A stretch of 64,000 nucleotides of DNA, from positions 1 to 64,000 of the forward strand of contig JALGSV010000007.1 in assembly GCA_029821755.1 (NCBI GenBank), written 5' to 3'. The notes below the pieces were generated by a model that ran no database searches, had not been told where the DNA came from, and saw only the letters and a program-made list of their open reading frames with translations. Position 1 is the stretch's first letter, and every line of letters begins with the position of its first letter. The translations under genes and the position numbers were made by a program. Source of the DNA: Candidatus Zipacnadum vermilionense (GTDB taxonomy: Bacteria; Armatimonadota; Zipacnadia; Zipacnadales; Zipacnadaceae). This document shows, one piece after another, positions 16,519 to 24,876 of the stretch.

Positions 16519-16791
16519 CTAACTACCGTTCCACCGCTTCAACTTCGAGAGGACCTCCCCGGCCATCTGGCGCGCCTGGTCCGCCGTCATTCCCCTTTGC
16601 TCGGCGAAACCGACCAGCTTGTCGATCATTTGCGCTTGCGTGAGGTCGGCGATAAAGGAGCCCGACTGGAAGCAATGTCGGCAGAAATCCACGGATAGGG
16701 TGCCGTCAGCGTTGGCGCCGCAGTCCTCCGGAGCGCTGAGCGGCATCGCGCAGGACTGGCAGACGGAGGCGACGGATTCGCAGTTGGGAAT
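16519..16791 (-). CDS. Small zinc-ribbon protein, apparent ATT start
   Basis: About 90 residues of the putative zinc-ribbon family related to PF12674. Family landmarks: CQSCAMPLS, then GANADGTLSVDFCRHCFQSGSF, a helix (TQAQMIDKLVGF) and the C-terminal KLKRW. The first ATG, at 16746, falls inside CxxCxMPL and would delete two of four zinc ligands. Upstream the frame is open only to a TAG, with no ATG, GTG or TTG. At 16791 there is an ATT preceded by a perfect AGGAGG, 8 bases away. I therefore propose initiation at ATT, as known for infC. The gene follows the phosphoesterase gene by about 60 bases. Its function in the cell is unknown. Confidence 0.75.
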   Translation of the reverse strand: MPNCESVASVCQSCAMPLSAPEDCGANADGTLSVDFCRHCFQSGSFIADLTQAQMIDKLVGFAEQRGMTADQARQMAGEVLSKLKRWNGS

Positions 16792-16853
16792 AAGGGGAAC
16801 CTCCTATCTGTTGTACCGTTCAGCTCGACGGACGCGACGGGAGGAGCCGTGGT

Positions 16854-18590
16854 TCACGGACCCTCAGTGGGGGCAGCGGTAGCCTTCTCCACCTGGTTGG
16901 ACACCCTCAGGTCATCCAGCAGGAAGGAAATCGTGGAGGACGTTGCCACTTGGGGCTCCCGTCCGTAGGCCACCAGCAAGGCGCCTGAGTAGGGAACGAG
17001 ACGCTCCTCGGGCTGCACGCCTTCCTCCGCGACGAGTTTGCCATCTACATAAAGGCGCACGCTGTTGCCATCAAAGGTTCCGGTGAGCCGCTGCCAGACG
17101 CTGGCGGTGAGGGGACCGGGCGTGGTCAAGCATACCTGGCGCGACTGGCCCGGCGCCCGGAGTTGTACCGTGAACTGCGCAGTCCCGTCCTTGTTCAGCG
17201 CCAGTTCGTAGGTGCCCTTGCCCAGTATGCCGTACGGAAAGCCCAGCGGCTGCTCAGCAACGTTGACGTCGGCGCGCACGGTCAGGCGATTGGTGAGGCA
17301 AGGCGAACTGAGCGTGTAGCTGTCGACACCGGAGAAGCCCCGCGCACCCTCCAGCCCACAGCGCAGCGCGAAACCGGCGCCGCGAGGCAGCCACACCGGC
17401 ACTTCGGACCACACCAGACGCACCCCTTGCTCCGTGAAGCGGTGGACAAAGGCTCCCACTGTGGGCGCGAAGCGGAAGAGCCCGTTGGAGTAAAGGTTGT
17501 TGGCGTAGCCGCTGCTATCCACCAGACCATGCCCTATCCCGCTGTCGCAGGTCAGGCGGAGAACCTCGCCGGGCAGTGCCTCGAGGTTGCCGCGCCAAAC
17601 GGGCCGAGAGCCCTGAGGGCCGAACTCCGGCGGCAGGGGCCGCGCCTCCACCGCTCCCGTCGGGATCACCTCCGGAGCGCCGACCAGGACCGGTGCCGGG
17701 GCCGTAGCCGTAGCCTCCCCGGCCTTTAGCTTCTCCCAGGCGCTGGCGTGCAGGGCGTAGGTGATGATGCAGTCGGCTCGCACATGGAACATCCGGTAAC
17801 TGCCGTCTTGCGACAGGGCGCCGGTGCCCAGCCACAATATGCCCGCGTCCCGCACCAGCGGGTAGTTGGCGTGACGGTGGCCGAAGGCGATGACTATCTG
17901 CCGGTAGCGGGGACGGTGGTACTGCAGCAGCTCCACCAGCGCCTCTCGGTTGAAGAGCGCATCCCGCCCGTGGTGCAGGAGGAGGAAGACGTTCTTGTCG
18001 GCATGCGCCGCCAGGACCTCGTGCACCCAGGCCAGCTCATCCAGTCGCAGCGCGCCCTCATGGGACCGCGGCCAGACCGAATCGAGGAAGATGAATAGAT
18101 TGTCTCCCTCCTCTCGGAAGAACCAATCACCCTTGTCGGTCCCGGGGGAGGGGACACTCTCGCTTGGCGTCCAGGTGCCGAGGGAGTAGTTCTTGTCGAC
18201 GTTTCCGGGCACCACCAGGGTCGGGAGCGGCGATTCGGCCAGGAGCTTGAGGAAGGCGGCCTGCGCGGGTGGACTCCAGTTACCGCCGCTGTCCACGTTG
18301 TCACCGGTGATGGCGACCAGGGGGATTTTCCCATAGCGGCCCTCGATCTCTTGGAGGGTGCCCGTCACCAGCTCTGGGGAGTGGTCAAGGTTCGTGCCGG
18401 TGAACTGCGTGTGGGTGTCGCTGACCTGGGCGAAGGTGACGGCCCCGGCTGTAAGAGCCTTCACGTCTCCTGCCTTGACCCAGGCGGCAACCTGCTCGGG
18501 GGTCGGCGCTGGCGCCGCGGCGCTTCCGACCAACGAAGCGGACCAGGCGCACGCCCATACCAGCGCGGGTAGTAGGGACCGGTGCTTCAT
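16854..18590 (-). CDS. Secreted metallophosphoesterase with LamG-like domain
   Basis: 578 residues. A signal peptide (ALVWACAWSASLVGSAAA) leads to a calcineurin-like phosphoesterase domain with the metal ligands DTH (D58, H60), GDNVD, GNVDK, LLHHG and GHRHAN. From about residue 340 a concanavalin-A/LamG-like sheet domain follows (RLTGTFDGNSVRLYVDGKLV), which would bind carbohydrate or another surface partner. It is probably exported, where it would release phosphate from an unknown ester or cyclic nucleotide. ATG 18590 has GGGAGG 8 bases upstream. The zinc-ribbon gene follows in the same direction. Confidence 0.85.
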   Translation of the reverse strand: MKHRSLLPALVWACAWSASLVGSAAAPAPTPEQVAAWVKAGDVKALTAGAVTFAQVSDTHTQFTGTNLDHSPELVTGTLQEIEGRYGKIPLVAITGDNVDSGGNWSPPAQAAFLKLLAESPLPTLVVPGNVDKNYSLGTWTPSESVPSPGTDKGDWFFREEGDNLFIFLDSVWPRSHEGALRLDELAWVHEVLAAHADKNVFLLLHHGRDALFNREALVELLQYHRPRYRQIVIAFGHRHANYPLVRDAGILWLGTGALSQDGSYRMFHVRADCIITYALHASAWEKLKAGEATATAPAPVLVGAPEVIPTGAVEARPLPPEFGPQGSRPVWRGNLEALPGEVLRLTCDSGIGHGLVDSSGYANNLYSNGLFRFAPTVGAFVHRFTEQGVRLVWSEVPVWLPRGAGFALRCGLEGARGFSGVDSYTLSSPCLTNRLTVRADVNVAEQPLGFPYGILGKGTYELALNKDGTAQFTVQLRAPGQSRQVCLTTPGPLTASVWQRLTGTFDGNSVRLYVDGKLVAEEGVQPEERLVPYSGALLVAYGREPQVATSSTISFLLDDLRVSNQVEKATAAPTEGP

Positions 18591-18629
18591 GCTAGCGACC
18601 TCCCAGGGGTTATCGGTACTGTGTAGGGG

Positions 18630-19331
18630 CTATCCGCTATTGGCGAAGTGCAGGTACTCGCTCAGCCCATGCCAGAATAGTGCGAGTAGGGCGGCTGCCG
18701 CGAACACGCGGTGGCTCCAGGCCCACCAGTGCGGATGCCGCGCCAGGGCACGCGGGGGCCAGGCGCGGAGGAGGCCGGAGACCACCAGCAGGATAAACGC
18801 GGCGCTGGTCAACGTCGGCGGGCCGAACTCCACGCCAACCCCCCCCACCTGGACATACCGCCCCAGCACGTGTGCCAGGGCCAGTCCGCCCGCGACGAAC
18901 CCCAGCGCGTAGTGCCACCGCCGCCAGACGCGATGGATCAGCACGCGGTGCGGCCCGGTGCGGAAGGCGATTACCAGGTAGATCCATAGCCCCGTAGCCA
19001 GCCCCGCCAGCAGAAGAAGCCCCCCGGCCACGCCGACGTAGTGCACCCCGTCGTACCAAAGCGAGTGCTCGTGCTGCTCGTGTTCCTCCGGCTCTTTGCT
19101 GGGCTCTTCGCCGAAGCGCTCCGCCCGCTCATAGGCCTCGCGGATGGAGGAGGGCAGCTTCTCGTCGGGGTGGTTCGCGGGGGGCGCGGGCGCCTCCGCG
19201 CCCGGTGCGGCAGGATGCGCATGAGTCTCCCCCGGCCCCGGCGGTTGCGCCCGGAGCGACAGGGCGGGCCAGAGCAGCAGGACCAGGACGAGCAGAAGCC
19301 AGGAAGCGAAGATAGGCACAGGACGACGCAT
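18630..19331 (-). CDS. Cytochrome b / ferric-reductase-like membrane protein
   Basis: 233 residues. A signal-like hydrophobic start is followed by a Pro/Ala/Glu/His-rich segment (HEQHEHSLWYDGVHYVG) and four further hydrophobic helices. Several helices carry histidines placed as in haem-binding four-helix proteins (WHYALGFVAGGLALAHVLGR; WWAWSHRVFAAAALLALFWH). The resemblance to ferric-reductase-like or cytochrome b561-like domains rests on this pattern only. ATG 19331 is chosen because the export signal starts there; the frame is open to 19508. It lies between the phosphoesterase and KDG kinase genes on the same strand. Confidence 0.55.
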   Translation of the reverse strand: MRRPVPIFASWLLLVLVLLLWPALSLRAQPPGPGETHAHPAAPGAEAPAPPANHPDEKLPSSIREAYERAERFGEEPSKEPEEHEQHEHSLWYDGVHYVGVAGGLLLLAGLATGLWIYLVIAFRTGPHRVLIHRVWRRWHYALGFVAGGLALAHVLGRYVQVGGVGVEFGPPTLTSAAFILLVVSGLLRAWPPRALARHPHWWAWSHRVFAAAALLALFWHGLSEYLHFANSG

Positions 19332-19507
19332 ATCCAGAGCAGCTCTCCTCTCCTCACAAGCAGTGGCTGCGGCGGAATGCTCCCATGGTGAGGGACGTTG
19401 CGCGGCTGCGGACCGTTCAACCCAACGAACAGAGCGCGCGACCTTGCCCCGCCCCGCCACTACCTTCCCCGATCCACGGTCGTCCGGTCGGGACCTGGCA
19501 CTTGCCA

Positions 19508-20503
19508 CTACCTCTGTATCTTGTACCGCAGCTTCCCCCCGTACGACTTCATCAGACGCTCGGCCTCTTCCCGGCTGGCCCAGTTGATGTCGCCGAGGTT
19601 GGTGTGCTTGAGGGCGCTAAAGGCATCGCCCCAGGCTACCGCGGCCTGCCAGTCCTGCTTGGTCAGCCACCCGTAGAGGCAACCGGCCGAGAAGCTGTCG
19701 CCGCCGCCGACGCGGTCCACGTTCTCCAGCTCGTAGGTCACGTCCTCATACAGCTTGTCGGCGTAGATGATGGAAGTCCAGCCATGGCGCAGCACGGTGT
19801 CGATGCGCCGCAGGGTCATGGCTACGGCGGTGTGGCCGAAGCGCTCCTTGAGTTCCTGGCAGACCGAAGCAGGCGTGCCGCTGTGGCCGAAGACCTCGTT
19901 GGCGTCGTCCTCGGTGGTGATGAGCAGGTCCACGTAAGCCATCATCGGCTCCTGGGCCGTAGCGGCCTCCTCGGTGGACCAGAGATTCTTGCGGTAGTTG
20001 AGGTCGTAGGAGACGAACAGGCCGTGTTCCTTGGCCTTCTTGAGGGCCTCCAGGGTCACCTCGCAGCAGCTCTTGGACAGGGCCGGGGTGATGCCGGAGA
20101 CGTGGAAGGCCTTGCCGCCGGCGAAGACGCCGTCCCAGTCCACCTCGCCGGGCTGGAGGTTGGAGATGGCGGAATTGGCCCGGTCGTAGATGACCGCGTT
20201 GGGCCGGGGGGCCGTGCCCATCTCCAGGAAGTACAGGCCGCAACGCTCCTGGTCGTGCCAGACCACGTAGTCGGTGTTGGCCCCCTGCTCACGGGCCTTG
20301 TTGCGGACCAGGCGGCCCAGGGGATTAGTGGGCAGGGCCGACACCCAGGCCGAGGTCAGGCCGAGGCGGGAGGCGCCGATAGCGACGTTGAACTCGCCGC
20401 CGCCGGCATGGAGCCACAGATCGTTGGCCTGCTCGAGGCGCTGGAACAAAGGCGGGGTCAAGCGGATCATGGCCTCGCCGAAAGTGATGACGTCAAAGGA
20501 CAT
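19508..20503 (-). CDS. 2-dehydro-3-deoxygluconate kinase (PfkB family)
   Basis: 331 residues of the ribokinase/PfkB family. The N-terminus VITFGEAMIRLTPP and GGGEFNVAIGASRLG match KdgK-like sugar kinases, and the C-terminal signature reads VGGGDSFSAG with the catalytic Asp; most relatives have GAGD. It would phosphorylate 2-keto-3-deoxygluconate from uronate breakdown, although a fructokinase role cannot be excluded. ATG 20503 has AAGGAG 9 bases upstream. It is divergent from the secreted 612-residue protein gene, and an inverted repeat lies between them. Confidence 0.85.
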   Translation of the reverse strand: MSFDVITFGEAMIRLTPPLFQRLEQANDLWLHAGGGEFNVAIGASRLGLTSAWVSALPTNPLGRLVRNKAREQGANTDYVVWHDQERCGLYFLEMGTAPRPNAVIYDRANSAISNLQPGEVDWDGVFAGGKAFHVSGITPALSKSCCEVTLEALKKAKEHGLFVSYDLNYRKNLWSTEEAATAQEPMMAYVDLLITTEDDANEVFGHSGTPASVCQELKERFGHTAVAMTLRRIDTVLRHGWTSIIYADKLYEDVTYELENVDRVGGGDSFSAGCLYGWLTKQDWQAAVAWGDAFSALKHTNLGDINWASREEAERLMKSYGGKLRYKIQR

Positions 20504-20576
20504 ACGGGTTAGCTCCTTATGGATGCAAAGGTTCTGTCGCGAGGTAATTCGCGGGGCGGAGGGCCAAGACCTTCCT

Positions 20577-20632
20577 CGTGGATCGTGGGTCGTGGATCGC
20601 CCGGACGGCTTTCCCATGATTCACGATCCACG
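20577..20632. repeat. Inverted repeat in divergent promoter gap
   Basis: CGTGGATCGTG at 20577-20587 is the exact reverse complement of CACGATCCACG at 20622-20632. It could be a hairpin or a binding site between the two divergent genes. Confidence 0.5.
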
Positions 20633-20680
20633 TCTCCGAGGCAGGAATCGTCGCCCTTTGTCTTGAATAATACTCTGATC

Positions 20681-22519
20681 ATGAAACCACTGCTAGCGGC
20701 ATGTGCTCTGCTACTGGCGCTGATGGGTACGGGCTACGCCCAACTCACCGGCGTGCGGGCTGGGGAGGACTGGCCGTCGGCCTGGATTCCGCAGTGGGAG
20801 ATGAGCCTGCGTATCCCCAGGGGTTGGCTGCTGGACTGTCCGCGGGAGGGCGATACCGCCCGCATCTTGTCGCCGCAGGGGACCGAGGTGCTGGTGCGTG
20901 TGTGGACCGGGCCGACGGCTCTGACCCCCGCCGAGGCCGCCGCGGAGTATGAGCAGGCCCTGGGCCTGCAGGACATCGTGGACCCGCCGCCTCAGCCGCT
21001 GCACGCCGCGGGCGGCCTGCAGGGCGTCTGGGTGGACCTGCCGGAGACTGGCGTGGGCCGGCCGCTACTGGCCTGCGTCGTCTTCAGTACCGGCGCCCGC
21101 CGCCTCGCCCTGGCCGTGCGAGGTATCCCCGGATTCGAACAGGCCGCCAAGCAGCGCCTGGAGGCCATGGCCGCCAGCCTGCGGGTGCCGCCGGGACCGC
21201 CGGCCCAGCCTGCGGTGACTCCCCCGGTAGTCCCGCCTCCCACTCCTCCCCCCCCCCCTCCGACCGGGGGCACCAGCACCACTACTAGCGGCCCACTCAC
21301 CCTCACTATCCCCGCCGCGGCTAAGGTCTCCGTCGAGCGCGGCACGCTGTGGGTGGACTATCCCCAGGGCAAGGCCGGGTACTTCCTGTGGCCGGTACGT
21401 ACGGAACCCGACTCCTCGCTCGCGGACCTGCCGGCGCTGTGGGGAGCGGCAACCGGTCAGCGGTTCACCCTCGGCGGTCAGCGCCGCACCAGAGATGGGG
21501 TCGTCTACACCGGCGCCCTCACCCGCGAGGCTCCGTTGCGCGCCGTGCTGTTCGCCTGGCAGCAAGGCCCGTCGGCGCTGCTGCTGGGAGTGTACGGTCA
21601 GGTTGGCGACTGGGAGTACGTCCCCAACCTGGCGCGCCTCCTCGGCCAGGCCACCTGCTCCGGCTGGCGGGCCGCCGCGGCTCCTCTCCCGGCGACCCCA
21701 CTGCCCTGGGTGGGGGCTAACGCTGAGTTGTCCCTACGGCTGCCAGAGAACTGGGAGGCCCGCGGCAGCGTCAGGCAATACCAGAAGGAGTCGGTGATCG
21801 ACTTCACCGCCCGGGGCGAGGACATGCTCGTCTCCTGGCGACAGCCCTACACCCCCGCCTTCCGGGACCTAACGCCCATCCTGGAGGCGATGCGCCAGAA
21901 GGAGGGCGAACGGTACCGGGAGGACGACCAGGAGGACTTCCTGCTCATCCTGCGCCGCCGGGATCCGGAGCAGTTCCTGGCCTGGCTCCTGCAGCAGCCG
22001 GAGGAGGGCTGGGATAACCCGCGGATAGTGCGCGCCGAGGCCAACCCGGTAGTGGCGGCGCTGCTGCCCGGCCTGGAGGGCGAGCGGGAGGGGGCCATCA
22101 TCTGGGTGTCCGGCACCCGCGACGATAAACCTCGCGAGCGGCTGTACCTGTGCGCCGCCGCGTCGCTGCCGCTGGAGCGGGGGGCCTTTCGCTGGCAGGC
22201 GGCGGTGATCTCGGTGGACTTCCCGCCCGGCCAGGCCTCATCGGCGCTGGCGGCGCTGCGAGCACTGCTGGCCGGGGCCGGTCCGGTCCGGGCCACCAGC
22301 GACGCCGGCAAGGCGGTAACCGCCGCGGCGCAGGCCGTCGCCGCCGCGGCGCAAGTCACAGTCCTACCTACGGGCCTCGGTCCCTGGCCGCTCCTGGGCG
22401 CCGATTGCGAGCCGGTTGCGGAGGGTCAGGCGCCGCAGTGGTCGGTGACGCCCGGCCTCGCGGCCTGGCGGGCACTGGTGGGAGACCCGGAGGGTCTGCC
22501 GGAACTGAAGGCAGAGTAA
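20681..22519 (+). CDS. Large secreted protein, unknown function
   Basis: 612 residues. Signal peptide MKPLLAACALLLALMGTGYA, then a domain beginning MSLRIPRGWLLDCPREGD, a proline-rich linker (VVPPPTPPPPPPTGG), and a second half with a related opening (LSLRLPENWEARGSVRQYQK). Both halves thus start with an LRxPxxW motif like that of secreted PsbP/Mog1-like folds, which suggests a duplicated domain; this is an inference from the motif. No catalytic pattern was seen. ATG 20681 begins the signal peptide; no strong ribosome site lies before it. Confidence 0.7.
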   Translation: MKPLLAACALLLALMGTGYAQLTGVRAGEDWPSAWIPQWEMSLRIPRGWLLDCPREGDTARILSPQGTEVLVRVWTGPTALTPAEAAAEYEQALGLQDIVDPPPQPLHAAGGLQGVWVDLPETGVGRPLLACVVFSTGARRLALAVRGIPGFEQAAKQRLEAMAASLRVPPGPPAQPAVTPPVVPPPTPPPPPPTGGTSTTTSGPLTLTIPAAAKVSVERGTLWVDYPQGKAGYFLWPVRTEPDSSLADLPALWGAATGQRFTLGGQRRTRDGVVYTGALTREAPLRAVLFAWQQGPSALLLGVYGQVGDWEYVPNLARLLGQATCSGWRAAAAPLPATPLPWVGANAELSLRLPENWEARGSVRQYQKESVIDFTARGEDMLVSWRQPYTPAFRDLTPILEAMRQKEGERYREDDQEDFLLILRRRDPEQFLAWLLQQPEEGWDNPRIVRAEANPVVAALLPGLEGEREGAIIWVSGTRDDKPRERLYLCAAASLPLERGAFRWQAAVISVDFPPGQASSALAALRALLAGAGPVRATSDAGKAVTAAAQAVAAAAQVTVLPTGLGPWPLLGADCEPVAEGQAPQWSVTPGLAAWRALVGDPEGLPELKAE

Positions 22520-22670
22520 CCGAAAGATGGGAGTGGGGAGGAAGAAGGGGTTGCACCGTCTAGCGGAGAGCAGCGCTCCGCATGGAGCACCTGGTTAGCG
22601 CGAAACGTCCGCCGAAGTACTTGTCGTATCCGAACATCACGACAGTGATCAACTGAAGGGAGCGTGACAC

Positions 22671-22931
22671 ATGCCTGACACACTCATCGAGTGCCCTCAT
22701 TGCCACGGTGAGAAGATATGCAAGGTGGATCACGGCCATAGCTGCGAGGTCTGCAAGACGGCCGTCGGCAAGGGGCGCAAGGGTACCCCAACGGCGGTGC
22801 GGTGCTCATATTGCAGCGGCCATGGCCGGCTGTGGGTAAGCGAGAAGCGCCTGGCCGAGATGCAGGCCGAGCAGGCCGAAGCGGAAGCCGCGGCAGCCGA
22901 GGCGGACGCGGAGGAAGCAGCAGAAGCCTAA
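22671..22931 (+). CDS. Small CxxC zinc-finger protein
   Basis: 86 residues with three knuckles: CPHCHG at 8-13, CEVC at about 25-28 and CSYCSGHG at about 45-52, like part of a DnaJ zinc domain, followed by an Ala/Glu-rich tail of coiled-coil type. AGGGAG lies 8 bases before ATG 22671. No known family could be assigned. It stands 64 bases upstream of rubrerythrin on the same strand, so the two may share a transcript. Confidence 0.7.
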   Translation: MPDTLIECPHCHGEKICKVDHGHSCEVCKTAVGKGRKGTPTAVRCSYCSGHGRLWVSEKRLAEMQAEQAEAEAAAAEADAEEAAEA

Positions 22932-22995
22932 GCGAGGCACCGCTCCCATTTCCGGTCGACCATCGGATAGCTCACGACCAAAGGAGAAACCATCC

Positions 22996-23571
22996 ATGGC
23001 AAGCCTCAAAGGATCAGAGACCGAGAAGAACCTGCTAGCAGCTTTCGCCGGGGAGTCGCAGGCGCGCAACCGGTATACCTTCGCCGCCTCCGTGGCGCGC
23101 AAGGCCGGTTTCGAGCAGGTAAGCGCCATCTTCCTGGAGACCGCCGATAATGAGAAGGAGCACGCCGAGGTCTTCTGGAAGCACCTGGAAGGCGGCGAGT
23201 TGGAGATCACCGCGGCGTACCCCGCGGGGGGGACCGGCGATACGCTGGCCAATCTGCAGATGGCGGCCGAGGGCGAGAAGATGGAATGGGGGACGCTGTA
23301 CCCTGACTTCGCCCAGACCGCCAAGGACGAGGGCTTCGGGGCCGTGTTCGTGGCCTTCGATCAGATCGCTAAGGTGGAGGCCTACCACGAGCGGCGCTAC
23401 AACATTCTGGCGGCGCGGGTGGCGAACAACGAGGTCTTTTCCCGCCCGGAGCCGATCAAATGGCGCTGCCGCAACTGCGGGTACGTGGCGGAGGGAACCG
23501 CGCCGCCAGCAGTCTGCCCCGCCTGCCAGCACGCCCAGGCGTACTATGAGCCATGGGTGGAGAACTACTGA
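22996..23571 (+). CDS. rbr: Rubrerythrin
   Basis: 191 residues. An N-terminal ferritin-like di-iron domain (GESQARNRY, ADNEKEHAEVF, KVEAYHERRYN) is followed by a C-terminal rubredoxin-like Fe(SCys)4 centre, CRNCGY and CPACQH. It reduces hydrogen peroxide in the cytoplasm of anaerobes and microaerophiles. ATG 22996 has AAAGGAG 9 bases upstream. Together with the flavodiiron protein at 48420 and the ferritin-like protein at 7137 it forms an oxygen- and iron-stress set spread over the window. Confidence 0.95.
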   Translation: MASLKGSETEKNLLAAFAGESQARNRYTFAASVARKAGFEQVSAIFLETADNEKEHAEVFWKHLEGGELEITAAYPAGGTGDTLANLQMAAEGEKMEWGTLYPDFAQTAKDEGFGAVFVAFDQIAKVEAYHERRYNILAARVANNEVFSRPEPIKWRCRNCGYVAEGTAPPAVCPACQHAQAYYEPWVENY

Positions 23572-23596
23572 GGGGAAGATAGACAGACGACAGTGA

Positions 23597-23646
23597 CAGT
23601 GTCAGTGAGGGAGCAACTGCCGTCTCCGCTCTCCCGACTGACACTG
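23597..23646. terminator. Inverted repeat between convergent genes
   Basis: CAGTGTCAGT at 23597-23606 pairs exactly with ACTGACACTG at 23637-23646, with further pairing inside (GGGAG/CTCCC). It lies between rbr and the convergent lipoprotein gene and could stop both transcripts; there is no T run. Confidence 0.5.
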
Positions 23647-23669
23647 CCAACTGTCGACTGCAACTTTCG

Positions 23670-24263
23670 TTACCAGATCTTCAGGTTGTAGTTCGACCGA
23701 GTGTAGCCGTAGACCGCGATCACGAAGCGACCGGGGCCGCCCCAGTCGCGGGTGATGAAGGACCCGACCTGCTCATTTCTGTAACCGGCGCTGTACCCGA
23801 TCAACTCCAGGGAGCTGTTGGGAACACCCGGCCTTAGGGGAGAGAACACGTACAGGTCCGGATCGCCCCAGCGGTCCACCACGTACACATCGGTCAGATT
23901 CCACCAACTGGTGAGATTGCACTCGTGCCACTGTGTGCGGCGAGCGGCCACGGTACGGCGCCAGAACCAGCGATTCAGACGCAGCACGGTCATGTAGGAG
24001 GCAGGGCTAACCTCCCCCGCCGGTGCGGCCGGAGGCGCCACTTGGGTGCCGTCGGCCAGGAAATCGGGCAGTTCCTTGCCCAGCTCCCCCAGCGTCGCCT
24101 GTAACTGCTCCAGCGTGGGGCTCTGGGTCACGGTGACGTCGCTGCGCAGAGGGTCAGGTGTCGCTGGAGTCAAGGGCTCGGAAGTCGAGCCGCCGCACCC
24201 GGCCATCAAGAGGATCCCCGCCAGTCCCAGAACCGCCAAAGTTAGTGTGCCGTATCTCATCAT
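23670..24263 (-). CDS. Probable lipoprotein with PPC-like C-terminal domain
   Basis: 197 residues. A hydrophobic leader ends in LLMAGCGGS, close to a lipobox, so the mature protein may start at that Cys. A Thr/Pro-rich linker and a helix follow. The last 80 residues (DPDLYVFSPLR, GSFITRDWGGPGRFVIAVYG) look like the beta-sandwich of bacterial pre-peptidase C-terminal domains. ATG 24263 is chosen with GGAG 5 bases upstream; GTG 24269 is also possible. It has its own promoter at 24337-24366 and is divergent from the SLH porin gene. Confidence 0.7.
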   Translation of the reverse strand: MMRYGTLTLAVLGLAGILLMAGCGGSTSEPLTPATPDPLRSDVTVTQSPTLEQLQATLGELGKELPDFLADGTQVAPPAAPAGEVSPASYMTVLRLNRWFWRRTVAARRTQWHECNLTSWWNLTDVYVVDRWGDPDLYVFSPLRPGVPNSSLELIGYSAGYRNEQVGSFITRDWGGPGRFVIAVYGYTRSNYNLKIW

Positions 24264-24336
24264 ACTCACTCCCCTCGAGCCATTTTCGGCTCTGGTTTCC
24301 CTATTCGTGTGTCCTTACTACTATCTACTACTGACA

Positions 24337-24366
24337 ATAGTAGATGAGAAAGGTTCCCTTTGTCAA
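24337..24366 (-). promoter_or_regulatory. Promoter of the lipoprotein gene
   Basis: On the minus strand: TTGACA at 24366-24361, an 18-base spacer, TACTAT at 24342-24337. A 7-bp inverted repeat (TCTACTA 24324-24330, TAGTAGA 24338-24344) overlaps the -10 box and could be an operator. Confidence 0.65.
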
Positions 24367-24559
24367 GGAAAAACATGGCGAGTTGCCAGACGCAAGGGGA
24401 AGGGTGAGTGCCACCGGCGGGCAGAGGGCAGCCGACGCAGAGCCAAGAGGATCCCGTATGGGTGGCCAGCCCCGGTACCTATCCCGCGCCCACAGCCTGC
24501 TCACCCTCAAGGTCCTGTCAGAAAGACCGAACCTTTTCCCCGACAGGGTGTCTACACCC

Positions 24560-24588
24560 TTGACTTACGGCAGCGGAGAAAGTACAAT
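24560..24588 (+). promoter_or_regulatory. Sigma-70 promoter of the SLH porin gene
   Basis: TTGACT at 24560-24565, a 17-base spacer, TACAAT at 24583-24588. Transcription would start near 24595, giving a leader of about 280 bases. Confidence 0.75.
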
Positions 24589-24601
24589 TTCGCTGCCGTA
24601 A
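24565..24601. promoter_or_regulatory. Perfect 11-bp inverted repeat around the -10 box
   Basis: TTACGGCAGCG at 24565-24575 and its exact complement CGCTGCCGTAA at 24591-24601 flank the -10 box, one arm in the spacer and one at the expected start site. The placement is that of a repressor operator. The two arms are 15 bases apart. Confidence 0.65.
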
Positions 24602-24876
24602 CTGGGGCTAACAGCCCCAAGCGTGTCGAGCGTCTCAGGGCGCCGATAGCCGATTCCAGGCCGCAGAAGGGAGGCCGCTAGGCCAGGCTGTCGGAGGTCC
24701 GCACTGAGAAGCGGAGCAGTAACCCAAATCGTAGCTACGGGCGGATGAGGCAACAATGGACACTCATTTGCCCTCCGCAATATTGGGGTAGCGCTCCGGA
24801 GAGATGCCCGGTGTACCTTGTCGTTAAGCCGCTCATCTCCTCGACGACCACACTTAAGGAGGGTATATTACCCCAA
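24595..24876 (+). ncRNA. Long structured 5' leader of the SLH porin mRNA
   Basis: The leader can fold into several hairpins: GGGGCT-AAC-AGCCCC at 24604-24618, CCGATAGCC 24643-24651 with GGCTGTCGG 24686-24694 (one G-U pair), and CCGC 24699-24702 with GCGG 24711-24714. I could not match it to a known riboswitch. It may stabilise the mRNA or control this abundant protein. Confidence 0.4.

Noticed and set aside
16068-16643. Plus-strand frame of 191 codons in the long gap
   Set aside because: It has no ribosome site, runs through repeats, and its end is antisense to the zinc-ribbon gene.
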